Below are positions 54,797 to 62,750 of a DNA stretch of 64,000 nt, one piece after another (the stretch's first letter is position 1; every line of letters begins with the position of its first letter). Source of the DNA: Paludibacter jiangxiensis (GTDB lineage Bacteria; Bacteroidota; Bacteroidia; Bacteroidales; Paludibacteraceae); NCBI GenBank assembly GCA_945870155.1, contig CAMBSB010000002.1, positions 29,175-93,174 on the forward strand, given 5' to 3'. Below the pieces are notes generated by a model. That model was not told where the DNA came from. It searched no databases and was given only the letters and a program-made list of their open reading frames with translations. A program made the position numbers and the translations under genes.

Positions 54797-55162
54797 ATGC
54801 AAACAATAAAAATACAGTTTTCGTATAATTGGAATAATAAGCTTGATAATAAAGCATTTACGACAATACGACTACACAACCCCAAAAAATATATAATTGG
54901 TAATGTTTATGATATTGAGATTAACGAAAACCCAAAAGGAACTGCAACACTTCACGAAATAAGAACATTAAAAATAAGTCAGTTGAATGATTTTATTTGC
55001 TACCTAGATACAGGATACAACCGGGAGCAAACAATAAAAATGCTGCAACGTATGTATAAAGCCATAAACCTAAATACAGCGTTGTTCGATTTTTGTTTAT
55101 TAGTTTACAATAAAACCGAAAAACAAGCCCCGAAAGAGCTACAAACAAGTTTAGAATTATAA
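54797..55162 (+). CDS. Unknown phage/element protein, perhaps PUA/ASCH-like
   Basis: A 121-residue protein. KAFTTIRLHNPKKYIIGNVY followed by a strand-rich segment and DFICYLDTGYNREQTIKMLQ resembles ASCH/PUA-like proteins of Bacteroidota phages, which may bind nucleic acid. The resemblance is from memory and is weak. It lies 20 bases before the replication gene. Confidence 0.45.
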   Translation: MQTIKIQFSYNWNNKLDNKAFTTIRLHNPKKYIIGNVYDIEINENPKGTATLHEIRTLKISQLNDFICYLDTGYNREQTIKMLQRMYKAINLNTALFDFCLLVYNKTEKQAPKELQTSLEL

Positions 55163-55181
55163 TTTAAAGCACACACGGAAA

Positions 55182-56198
55182 ATGAGCAATAAATTAATAA
55201 TAAGACATTTAATGTACGATAATATAAGGCTTTTATTAAAATATCCGTTTGTGAGCGAACCCGAAAAAGATACTTTTTGCACCCGATTTAATTTGTTTGT
55301 AAAGGACGAAAAAAAAGGAATATTGCACAATAAAGGATATGAAGGATTAGAGCAAAATAAAGGTATTTATATTAAAATAGAACTACCCACGGCAAACAAA
55401 AACGGAAATATTTCTTTATCATTTTCATTGCATAAGTTTTATAATGCAATGAAATATAAACAGTTATACAATTATGACGACTTTAATTTTTATAATGCAA
55501 ATGAGGCCTTTAATCTATTAAAAGACTTTATAAAAATTGAAATTAGTTTGGCATTGGTAAAAGCCTTTGAAGTGGGTATAAACATTATAACACCAACCGA
55601 CCCCGACCAATACATGAAAGAATTGCATCGTATAAGTGTAAACGGTCGAAAAATGAGAATATTAGAAGATTTGCACTATAAAGAGTATAAGCAATATAGC
55701 ACTAATAAAGACAAAGATAAACGGATAATTTATATTTTTTATAACAAAACATTTGAAGCCCGAAGTAAACAAAAGGACATTGAAAAAAAAAACAATGTAC
55801 CCGACAATGTTTTGAGAATAGAAAAGGACACGCACCGCCCAGCGGAAAAGATTTATTTTGGTCAATTGTTTGAGCCGAAATTTCAACAAATGACAAAACA
55901 TGAATTTAAACAACGGTTTGTTGACGATTTGGAATATAAAAGCAGCTACATAAAAACTAAAGATATTACTTCATTACAGTTAGAAATTATCAAAAGCATT
56001 GATTTAGTAGGAGTTGAAAAAACGCTATTAGCAAAAAAAGAACTTTTGAAAAATGGCATAATAACACCGAAACAATATAGATTTTTTAGAGAAACATTGA
56101 ATAAAATTACAGCTAAAAATATGAATATTGAGAAACATATATCAAAAACAGCCGAAACAATTAAAGAGCTTATAATCAACAAGATAAATGATTGTTAA
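55182..56198 (+). CDS. Probable phage/plasmid replication initiator (gene II/X-like)
   Basis: A 338-residue basic protein. Its layout resembles replication initiators of filamentous phages and related plasmids: an N-terminal strand-rich part with LSFSLHKFYNAMKYKQ, a central LVKAFEVGINIITPTDPDQY, RIIYIFYNKTFEARSKQ with a possible nucleophilic Tyr, and VPDNVLRIEKDTHRPAEKIY then FGQLFEPKF. The C-terminal 80 residues are helical. I see no clear His-x-His (HUH) pair, so rolling-circle action is inferred from the overall pattern only. It is the only replication-like gene of the element. Confidence 0.5.
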   Translation: MSNKLIIRHLMYDNIRLLLKYPFVSEPEKDTFCTRFNLFVKDEKKGILHNKGYEGLEQNKGIYIKIELPTANKNGNISLSFSLHKFYNAMKYKQLYNYDDFNFYNANEAFNLLKDFIKIEISLALVKAFEVGINIITPTDPDQYMKELHRISVNGRKMRILEDLHYKEYKQYSTNKDKDKRIIYIFYNKTFEARSKQKDIEKKNNVPDNVLRIEKDTHRPAEKIYFGQLFEPKFQQMTKHEFKQRFVDDLEYKSSYIKTKDITSLQLEIIKSIDLVGVEKTLLAKKELLKNGIITPKQYRFFRETLNKITAKNMNIEKHISKTAETIKELIINKINDC

Positions 56199-56484
56199 AA
56201 AAGTGCCAAAAATGGCATGTTTTAGTTGTTCGATTTTACGGAAAAATAAACACTTTAGAACACGGCACGGCATTAAATGAATATATAAAATGAAAATAAA
56301 TAAATATATTAAGAAAATAAACAGCAATTCACGGCACTATACGCAGCCGTAAACCAAAAAACAGCCCAAAAAACGCACCTATAAAAACGATTTACGGCAA
56401 CTCGTACTACACACGCCAAAAGGCATGAGCGAAGCGAATTTTAAAAGCGTGTTATAAGTTAAAATAATATTGAAATATAATAAT
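56199..56484. other. Gene-free AT-rich spacer
   Basis: About 290 bases with scattered CACGGCA and GCACGGCATT-like words and no ORF or stable hairpin that I can support. Confidence 0.4.
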
Positions 56485-56637
56485 ATGAAAAGAAAATCAA
56501 AGGGATTAAGAACATCCCAGAGGATATGGAGCGTAGAACCTAAAGGAGACGATTTTTATCAAAAATGGGAAAGATTAATATTAGAAATTGAAGCAAAGTA
56601 TAAAAATGAAACATTGAGTAACCAAAAAAGAGAGTAG
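56485..56637 (+). CDS. Small basic protein (50 residues)
   Basis: ATG 56485 to TAG 56637. The N-terminus MKRKSKGLRTSQRIW is strongly basic and the second half (WERLILEIEAKYKNE) is an amphipathic helix. Protein-like but short. The remaining 300 bases up to the next gene (56638-56946) are A-rich with no further feature. Confidence 0.35.
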   Translation: MKRKSKGLRTSQRIWSVEPKGDDFYQKWERLILEIEAKYKNETLSNQKRE

Positions 56638-56946
56638 AACCCATTAAAAATTGAATTAAAGTAAAATGTGAGAATTAAAGTAAAAACATACATAAATTCA
56701 AGGCAAAAACAAGCATATTTCACAAAATACATTTAAATCAATAAAAATGATAGAATTAGTGTACTCACAAAAGCACAGTGAACCGAAAAAAGCACAAAAA
56801 GAGCTAAAACACCCATCAACAAAGTAACGCACCAGAAAAAAGCAATTGAAATATAAAAAACAAAACAATTACATAAAATTTCAATAAATACACACGAAAA
56901 AACACCCCTTAAAATTTACATTTACTTTAATACATCTTTAACAAAA

Positions 56947-57279
56947 ATGAAAGCAATTACAAAAGTACACAAAGCAAAAAAAACATTATCAACGCCCCGA
57001 AACAAATACACCCCCGACCAAAGGGAAAAAGCACTAAAATACTACCTTTTGGGCTTGAATATGATTGAAATTAGTAAACTTTTAGACGGTTTACCGATTA
57101 GACAGCTCGAAAAATGGCAAATGATACACCAATGGACGGCATTAAAAAACTGTAAACCAATAAAACAAAGAGCTTTAGAGTTAAAACAAAGCGGAAAAAG
57201 CACAAAAGAAATAAGCGAAATATTAAAAATTAGCAGTGTTACTATTTGGCGTTATACTAAAACAGACCCCGAAAAATGA
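56947..57279 (+). CDS. Terminase-small-subunit-like protein with two HTH motifs
   Basis: A 110-residue basic protein. The first HTH (REKALKYYLLGLNMIEISKL...LEKWQMIHQWTALK) resembles the DNA-binding domain of phage terminase small subunits; the second (ALELKQSGKSTKEISEILKI, SSVTIWRY) resembles a resolvase/transposase-type HTH. Its stop overlaps the next ATG by four bases. No large terminase is nearby, so a regulatory or packaging-hijack role is open. Confidence 0.6.
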   Translation: MKAITKVHKAKKTLSTPRNKYTPDQREKALKYYLLGLNMIEISKLLDGLPIRQLEKWQMIHQWTALKNCKPIKQRALELKQSGKSTKEISEILKISSVTIWRYTKTDPEK

Positions 57280-57998
57280 AACGAACCCGACCAAAAACAT
57301 CAAAAGAGCTTAAAAAAGAGGGGTTTAAGTTAGTAAATGACTTTGATTACTTGTTTATAAATGAAAACGGCAAAGTTTATGATACTAACAAACAAAGGTT
57401 TTTAAAACCAACGTCCCGAAATTATATAAAAGCAGAAAATAAACTTTTGAGCGTTCCGAAACTTGTTTTAATGACATTTGACGGCAAACCATATAAAAGA
57501 GGACAAATACAGTACATTGACGGCAATAAGTCAAATTTGAGCCCAAAAAACATAAAATACATCCGTTTATTTGCACCCGAACATAAAAACAAAGTAAATC
57601 AAACCGATTTAATAACTGCAATACGTTGTTATTTTGAAATTGACCAAAAATATAAGATTAGAGATAATTTTCATACAAGACTATTTTTGCAAAGTATCTT
57701 AAAAAAAAGGTTGTTTTTTATAAGGCATAAAAATTTAAAACACATAGACGTATATTTAACATATTTAGGCAAACATCTATTTGAACAAAAAAGCATAACA
57801 GAAACGGCAAAACAACATTTTTTATCCGTTCGTGATTGTTTAGAAATAGTTAACAATTTCACAAATATACTGATAACAGAAATTTTGCAAGATTTGGAAA
57901 AAGGATATTTGAAAAAAAATGAATTTAGTAAACCAAAGCGAAACATAAACGAAAGTTTACAAGATTTTAAAGAGTATTTAAATAGTTATGAAAAATAG
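57276..57998 (+). CDS. Degenerate HNH-endonuclease-like protein
   Basis: A 240-residue protein. The first 110 residues have the NUMOD4/HNH layout: FINENGKVYDTNKQRFLKP, LLSVPKLVLMTFDGKPYKRG and IQYIDGNKSNLSPKNIKYI, where active enzymes have H-I-D-G-N and N-L-x-W. The catalytic His is replaced by Tyr, so it may be inactive. The C-terminal 130 residues are helical and basic. It is coupled by a four-base overlap to the terminase-like gene and followed by a terminator. Confidence 0.55.
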   Translation: MKRTRPKTSKELKKEGFKLVNDFDYLFINENGKVYDTNKQRFLKPTSRNYIKAENKLLSVPKLVLMTFDGKPYKRGQIQYIDGNKSNLSPKNIKYIRLFAPEHKNKVNQTDLITAIRCYFEIDQKYKIRDNFHTRLFLQSILKKRLFFIRHKNLKHIDVYLTYLGKHLFEQKSITETAKQHFLSVRDCLEIVNNFTNILITEILQDLEKGYLKKNEFSKPKRNINESLQDFKEYLNSYEK

Positions 57999-58000
57999 AT

Positions 58001-58032
58001 AAAACACGGACATTTTGAGCCGTGTTTTTTTT
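58001..58032 (+). terminator. Terminator
   Basis: AAAACACGG (58001-58009) pairs with CCGTGTTTT (58020-58028), followed by further Ts. Confidence 0.85.
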
Positions 58033-58120
58033 ATAAAAAAGTGTTTTTAGTCTTTATAGGACTTGAAACAAAGTTTGTATATCAATATGTTATCTATTTG
58101 GGTACAAAACGAGTATAAAA

Positions 58121-58276
58121 ATGGGTACAAAAAGAGTTTTTTTGATAAGAACTAATACACGAACCCAAACCAACGGCACTGGTCGACCTGAAGGAACTAA
58201 TCCACGAACACAAACCAACGGCACTGGTCGACCTGAAGTAACTAATCCACGTCCACAAACCAACGGCACTGGTTGA
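58121..58276 (+). CDS. Repeat polypeptide, first reading frame of the tandem array
   Basis: ATG 58121 (MGTKRVFLIRTNTRTQ) opens a 51-codon frame that runs into the array, reading the 15-residue unit TNPRTQTNGTGRPEG, and stops at TGA 58274-58276. The stop arises from CGA to TGA in the Arg codon of the unit. Many later units carry the same change. The gene once may have read through all 45- and 54-base units; it now looks truncated or decayed. Other frames on the minus strand stay open by chance of the repeat. Confidence 0.4.
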   Translation: MGTKRVFLIRTNTRTQTNGTGRPEGTNPRTQTNGTGRPEVTNPRPQTNGTG

Positions 58277-59044
58277 CCTGAAGGAACTAATCCACGCCCA
58301 CAAACCAACGGCACTGGTTGACCTGAAGGAACTAATCCACGAACCCGAACCAACGGCACTGGTCGAATGGTCGAACCTGAAGGAACTAATCCACGAACCC
58401 AAACCAACGGCACTGGTCGAATGGTCGAACCTGAAGGAACTAATCCACGAACCCGAACCAACGGCACTGGTTGAATGGTCAAACCTGAAGGAACTAATCC
58501 ACGCCCACAAACCAACGGCACTGGTTGACCTGAAGGAACTAATCCACGAACCCAAACCAACGGCACTGGTTGAATGGTCGAACCTGAAGGAACTAATCCA
58601 CGCCCACAAACCAACGGCACTGGTCGAATGGTCGAACCTGAAGGAACTAATCCACGAACACGAACCAACGGCACTGGTTGACCTGAAGGAACTAATCCAC
58701 GAACCCGAACAAACGGCACTGGTCGAACCTGAAGGAACTAATCCACGAACCCGAACCAACGGCACTGGTCGAACCTGAAGGAACTAATCCACGAACCCGA
58801 ACCAACGGCACTGGTTGAACCTGAAGGAACTAATCCACGAACCCGAACCAACGGCACTGGTTGAATGGTCGAACCTGAAGGAACTAATCCACGAACACGA
58901 ACCAACGGCACTGGTTGAATGGTCGACCTGAAGGAACTAATCCACGCCCACAAACCAACGGCACTGGTTGACCTGAAGGAACTAATCCACGAACCCAAAC
59001 CAACGGCACTGGTTGAATGGTCGAACCTGAAGGAACTAATCCAC
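58151..59044 (+). repeat. 18-unit tandem repeat (45, 46, 53 or 54 bp)
   Basis: Units start with ACTAATCCAC (first at 58151, last full one at 58981), with a partial unit at 59035-59044. The core CAACGGCACTGGT is almost unchanged. Unit lengths in order: four of 45, three of 54, 45, 54, 54, 45, three of 46, 54, 53, 45, 54. Eleven units have TGA and seven CGA at one position. It is more GC-rich than the rest of the element. It lies just inside the right attachment site. Confidence 0.9.
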
Positions 59045-59111
59045 AAAATAATTATTAAAAAAACGGTTAATATTGAATGATTTTAAAAAAACAGTTGTAT
59101 ATTTGCATTCA

Positions 59112-59183
59112 ATAAAACAATCGTTTCGCCATAGTGCATTGGACTATATCCTCTAAGTGTAAGGTTATTCGGTTGTTTTTTTT
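59112..59183 (+). ncRNA. Candidate small RNA near attR
   Basis: TATATTTG (59098-59105) is followed by about 72 bases that close in AACAATCG/CGGTTGTT (59116-59123, 59170-59177) and a run of Ts. An inner ATAGT/ACTAT hairpin is possible. There is no ORF. The rest of 59184-59371 is AT-rich without a visible feature. Confidence 0.45.
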
Positions 59184-59371
59184 TCGGATAGTAAACAACA
59201 AAAAATAATTTAATAGTTATAAAAAGTATGATATATAATGATATTATTTAGTTTTATAAAACTGAATAATAAAAATAGTGGGTATTAAAATATATTTACT
59301 ATTTTTGTACTACTTTTGTACTATAGTAGCAAATACACACATAAATAATTGATATACAGCGTTTTGAGTTT

Positions 59372-59389
59372 GTCCCGTCCGTACCGCAA
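59372..59389 (+). other. Right attachment site (attR core)
   Basis: GTCCCGTCCGTACCGCAA, identical to 49601-49618. The sequence before it is not tRNA-like, so this is the duplicated end, not a second tRNA. Confidence 0.85.
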
Positions 59390-59394
59390 GAAGG

Positions 59395-59608
59395 TTAGCC
59401 AAATGGCGACATCCAAAAGCAAAACCCCTACAAATCGTTGATTTGTAGGGGTTTTTTCATCATCCCACCTTGTATTCGAGTTGCTAGATTAGCCAAAATT
59501 TAGACATAAACAGACATACTTTTAGGACTAAATCGTGACCTTTTTTAAAACTCAGAAATAGGTCACAGAAAGTCAACTTTTGGCACAATTTTGACCCCTA
59601 TTGGCTAA
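59395..59608. repeat. Three TTAGCCAA motifs before the second integrase
   Basis: TTAGCCAAA at 59395-59403 and 59489-59497, and the inverse TTGGCTAA at 59601-59608. Spaced short repeats next to an integrase gene are typical of arm-type recombinase binding sites. Confidence 0.4.
59421..59458 (+). terminator. Terminator just beyond attR
   Basis: A perfect 16-bp stem (59421-59436 with 59440-59455) with a three-base loop and a T-run. Before the 9.8 kb element inserted, this was probably the first terminator downstream of tRNA-Asp. Confidence 0.88.
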
Positions 59609-59669
59609 GCGGTAATTATTTCATTTTCAATCAATCAACTAATTTTGTAACGATTAAAAAAATGAAATT

Positions 59670-60869
59670 ATGAAGAGTACATTTAACGTCCTTTTTTACT
59701 TGAAAAGGAATGCTATTAGAAAAGATGGTAAAATGCCAATTGTTGCCCGCATCACTGTAGATGGCATCATTGCGCAATTTAATACCAAGTTAGAAATCCA
59801 ATCAATAAATTGGAGTGTGAAAATGAGTAAAGTTATTGGACACCCATCTGATAGCAAGCAACACAATGCTCAACTAGAACAAATTAAAGCTTCTATCCAT
59901 GGTATTTACCACGAACTTCAACGAAAAGACAATTATGTTACAGCCGAGAAAGTAAAAAATGAGTTTTTGGGGATAAGCGAACATCATGAAACGCTTTTAG
60001 ATCTTTTCAAAAAACACAATGAAGATGTTCTAAAGCTTGTAGGAATTAGCAAATCAACTACTACCTATCAAAAATACGAACGTACGCGAAGGCATCTGGA
60101 GAAATTTCTACTACTCAAATATCAATTGAAAGACATTTCACTTAAAGAGATTAAACCAATATTTATTTGGGACTTTGAAATATATTTAATGACCACAGGT
60201 AAATGCCAGACAAATACTACTGCGAAATTTATGCAGTACTTCAAACGTATTATCCTTCTTGCTCGGAATAATGGGTTAATTGCAATTGATCCATTTGCAA
60301 ATTATAAAATTCATTTAACAAAAGTTGATCGGGGTTATCTCACTCAAGAGAATGTTGAAAAGATATTGAAGAAAGAGTTTGCAATAAAACGATTAGAACT
60401 GGTTCGCGACATTTTTATATTCTCTTGTTTTACCGGTTTGGCCTATGTTGATGTAAGAAATCTAGACGAAAAAAATATTCGCAATTCTTTTGATGGAAAT
60501 TTGTGGATTATGACCAAAAGACAGAAAACAAATGTAAATTCGAATATTCTATTGTTAGATGTACCCAAATTGATTTTGGAGAAATACAAGGGTGTATCAT
60601 CCAATGGCAAATTACTCCCGATTCTTAGCAATCAAAAAATGAATGCATATCTAAAGGAAATTGGAGTTTTGTGTGAAGTGGACAAGGAGCTTACTTTTCA
60701 CTTAGCGAGGCATACTTTCGCCACCACTATTACATTGGCTAAAGGTGTTCCAATAGAAACTGTTAGTAAGATGCTTGGACATACGAATATTCGTACAACA
60801 CAAATTTATGCTCGAATTACAGATAGTAAAATCAGTAATGACATGCAGGCATTAGCAGGGAAATTATAG
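59670..60869 (+). CDS. Second tyrosine recombinase (Bacteroidota type)
   Basis: A 399-residue integrase. The N-terminal arm domain (about 1-85) begins FNVLFYLKRNAIRKDGKMPI. A SAM-like domain (about 105-200) and the catalytic domain follow. HLARHTFATT supplies His-x-x-Arg and MLGHTNIRTTQIYARI the His and Tyr nucleophile. At the first catalytic Arg the sequence reads CFTGLAYVDV, with Ala, as in many Bacteroidota integrases and reminiscent of IntDOT, which also lacks this Arg. It is probably functional and belongs to a separate element stacked at the same tRNA. Confidence 0.88.
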   Translation: MKSTFNVLFYLKRNAIRKDGKMPIVARITVDGIIAQFNTKLEIQSINWSVKMSKVIGHPSDSKQHNAQLEQIKASIHGIYHELQRKDNYVTAEKVKNEFLGISEHHETLLDLFKKHNEDVLKLVGISKSTTTYQKYERTRRHLEKFLLLKYQLKDISLKEIKPIFIWDFEIYLMTTGKCQTNTTAKFMQYFKRIILLARNNGLIAIDPFANYKIHLTKVDRGYLTQENVEKILKKEFAIKRLELVRDIFIFSCFTGLAYVDVRNLDEKNIRNSFDGNLWIMTKRQKTNVNSNILLLDVPKLILEKYKGVSSNGKLLPILSNQKMNAYLKEIGVLCEVDKELTFHLARHTFATTITLAKGVPIETVSKMLGHTNIRTTQIYARITDSKISNDMQALAGKL

Positions 60870-60916
60870 GGAATAGAAAAAATGTTTAGTATATAAATTT
60901 AACTTTCAATTCACTT

Positions 60917-60960
60917 ATAAGAAAAGGGAAATGCTATTCAACGTTTCCCTTTTCTTATTA
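60917..60960. terminator. Bidirectional terminator
   Basis: A 15-bp stem (60917-60931 with 60944-60958) between the second integrase and the convergent HTH gene. Confidence 0.75.
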
Positions 60961-61009
60961 TCTTAAATTATTAGGCTTTTAAATGAAAATTTGAAATCTC
61001 AATAGCAAA

Positions 61010-61222
61010 CTATTTTACCCCCATAAACTGGTCATTTATAAATTTAGTTACATCCGTTAATCTATAAAACGATTTACCATTCATATTACAATACGGTATT
61101 CTACCATTTGTTCGATACCGCTGTAATGTACGATGACTGACCTTGAGCATACCTATCAAATCCTGATTATCCAATAATTCATCTCCTTTAAGACAGGTAT
61201 CGTGATTGAGCAATCTATCCAT
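61010..61222 (-). CDS. Excisionase-type HTH protein
   Basis: A 70-residue HTH_17 protein: LLDNQDLIGMLKVSHRTLQR, YRTNGRIPYCNMNGKSFYRL. The open frame continues at least 31 codons upstream to 61315 (NVIFIIKDINKENLEKII), matching the N-terminus of the paralogue at 61348-61704, but has no ATG, GTG or TTG there. Either an unusual start such as ATT is used or the start codon was lost and the product is shortened. Probably an Xis or regulator linked to the second integrase. Confidence 0.65.
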   Translation of the reverse strand: MDRLLNHDTCLKGDELLDNQDLIGMLKVSHRTLQRYRTNGRIPYCNMNGKSFYRLTDVTKFINDQFMGVK

Positions 61223-61347
61223 CTTTTTATCAGTCTCTTCAAGTTTCTCAAAAAGCCTTTCAATAATTTTTTCTAAATTTTCTTTATTGATATCCTTAAT
61301 GATAAATATAACGTTTGATTGAATGTGAATACTTTTATAATAACCTA

Positions 61348-61704
61348 TTAAATTACTTTGTTAATCCGTCTCCTTTCTGCTGATTGCTTAAGATTCATAA
61401 TTAAATCACTCAAACACTCCACATTACTTCGGATTATATGTTGATTAAGCATTCTCTTTACCTCTGTAAGTGTGTAGTATGATTTACCCGAAATTACTGA
61501 ATATGAGACCATTCCTTTTGACCTTAAACGTTGTAAAGTCCGTTCGCTGATTTTCAAAAATGTGCAAACATCATAATTATCAACCCATGTCTCGTCCGGG
61601 TTTTCGATTATTGTAGGTTGTTGTCCGTTTACAAACTTGGCAATTAAACTAATCTTTTCGGAAAGCTCTTTAAATGCAATTGATTCGATAGTGATGACAT
61701 CCAT
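61348..61704 (-). CDS. Excisionase-type HTH protein, paralogue
   Basis: The frame is open to 61866, but the family start is MDVITIESIAFKELSEKI at ATG 61704 (118 residues). The HTH_17 domain is WVDNYDVCTFLKISERTLQR, LRSKGMVSYSVISGKSYYTL. An N-terminal helix precedes and a basic tail follows. Pairs of such genes next to integrases are common in Bacteroidota mobile elements, where they control excision and transfer genes. Confidence 0.7.
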   Translation of the reverse strand: MDVITIESIAFKELSEKISLIAKFVNGQQPTIIENPDETWVDNYDVCTFLKISERTLQRLRSKGMVSYSVISGKSYYTLTEVKRMLNQHIIRSNVECLSDLIMNLKQSAERRRINKVI

Positions 61705-61891
61705 AATGGTTTTTTTTGATACAAAGGTCAGGTAATTACAAACATAGATTTCACATGTTGGGTAAAGTATTTGTAAATTGGATTGTATACGACTATTTAT
61801 GAGGACTTTAAAAAACTCAACTTTCAGAATAAAAAGCCGATAAATTGGGTGTTCCAATTGATTCAAAAGAAATCATATTACCAATAAACAA

Positions 61892-61925
61892 AAAAAAGAG
61901 GCTGTCTTCCTTTTGAGACAGCCTC
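61892..61925 (-). terminator. Terminator of the metallophosphoesterase operon
   Basis: GAGGCTGTCT (61898-61907) pairs with AGACAGCCTC (61916-61925). The preceding A-run (61890-61897) becomes the U-run on the minus strand. Confidence 0.8.
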
Positions 61926-61987
61926 CTTGCTCAATTTTGACGAAAACAACAATTATTTCTTTGAAGCTTCTATCTATAGTATAATTC

Positions 61988-62749
61988 TTACAACTCAATT
62001 ATTTTTTCTAAATCAAATGAAAGATGTTCATTGTGAAAAACATATCCCAACTGGTTGCTCACACATTGAGTTTTCCCTATTTTTTTATCAATATTTCTGT
62101 GTGAATGACCATAAATCCAGTATTCAATTGGACTGTGTTTTATGTATTCTTCCAATTCAACCGTGAAAGCTCCATTTATTTTGCTCCCAGTGAAATCGGG
62201 GGATACTAATTGAAAAGATGGGACATGATGCGTTACAACAACAATATGTTCTGACGAGCTCTTTGTCACTTCGTTTTGAATGAAGTTAAAGCATTTGTCA
62301 TACTCCCGATTGAAATTATTCCATGTTAACGGTTCACCATTATATAGAATCCGGCGGAAATCACTAACGTAATGTTCAGTTAAGTAAGCATCTTCCAACA
62401 GGATTTTCGCCCATAAGGTTGAAATGATAAAATCAATATTCTCCACCCGAACGACTGCATCATAATAGCATTTCACATTGTTCCGAATCGAGCATACTAA
62501 GCCATGGGGCATTTTTGCCAAATCATAATATTTATATAGCTCGTGGTTGCCAACGGCAACAATCACCTGCCGGTAATTGTCCGAAACCCAATCCCAGAAC
62601 GGATGCTTGCTGTAATTATCATCGTTTAAATACCCAATATCACCTGCAAGAATAAGAATATCTCCTACTGGTTTCAGTGGATTTTGATTCAAATAACTAG
62701 AGTTATCAGAAAATTCCAGATGTAAATCCGATGCGTATTGAATTCTCAT
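61988..62749 (-). CDS. Calcineurin-like metallophosphoesterase
   Basis: A 253-residue enzyme from ATG 62749 (MRIQYASDLHLEF), one base after the preceding stop; a longer frame to 62764 overlaps that gene and is less likely. Metal motifs are in order: ASDLHLE, LAGDIG, AVGNHELYK, VVTHHVPS and YGHSHRN. It hydrolyses phosphoesters; the substrate (nucleotide, nucleic acid or protein) is unknown. It is the third gene of an operon with a nucleotidyltransferase, where it may reverse the transferase's product; that is inference. Confidence 0.82.
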   Translation of the reverse strand: MRIQYASDLHLEFSDNSSYLNQNPLKPVGDILILAGDIGYLNDDNYSKHPFWDWVSDNYRQVIVAVGNHELYKYYDLAKMPHGLVCSIRNNVKCYYDAVVRVENIDFIISTLWAKILLEDAYLTEHYVSDFRRILYNGEPLTWNNFNREYDKCFNFIQNEVTKSSSEHIVVVTHHVPSFQLVSPDFTGSKINGAFTVELEEYIKHSPIEYWIYGHSHRNIDKKIGKTQCVSNQLGYVFHNEHLSFDLEKIIEL

Positions 62750-62750
62750 T

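Larger units (their letters stand above)
49601..59389 (+). mobile_element. 9.8 kb integrative element in tRNA-Asp
   Basis: Bounded by 18-bp direct repeats of the tRNA-Asp 3' end, with a tyrosine recombinase gene directly inside the left end. Contents in order: integrase, a minus-strand RNA candidate, about ten small genes including an HTH regulator and an excisionase-like protein, a tandem RNA-like repeat, a phage/plasmid-type replication initiator, a terminase-small-subunit-like gene with an HNH-like partner, and an 18-unit repeat. No capsid, coat-assembly ATPase, relaxase or conjugation gene is recognised. It is best read as an integrated plasmid-like element or phage satellite. Codon use and A-richness differ from the flanking core genes. 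Confidence 0.85.

Noticed and set aside
58151..59044. Possible CRISPR array
   Set aside because: The whole 45-54 base unit is repeated with few changes; there are no unique spacers between short repeats, and no cas genes are near.
58090..59046. Long minus-strand ORFs (209, 223 and 102 residues) of repeats such as RGLVPSG and STSAVGSGSW
   Set aside because: They are open only because the tandem repeat lacks stops in these frames. They overlap each other in different frames, have no promoter or start context, and unit lengths of 46 and 53 break each frame.
49601..59389. Integrated filamentous phage (inovirus)
   Set aside because: The replication gene fits loosely, but no Zot-type assembly ATPase and no small hydrophobic coat protein genes are seen.
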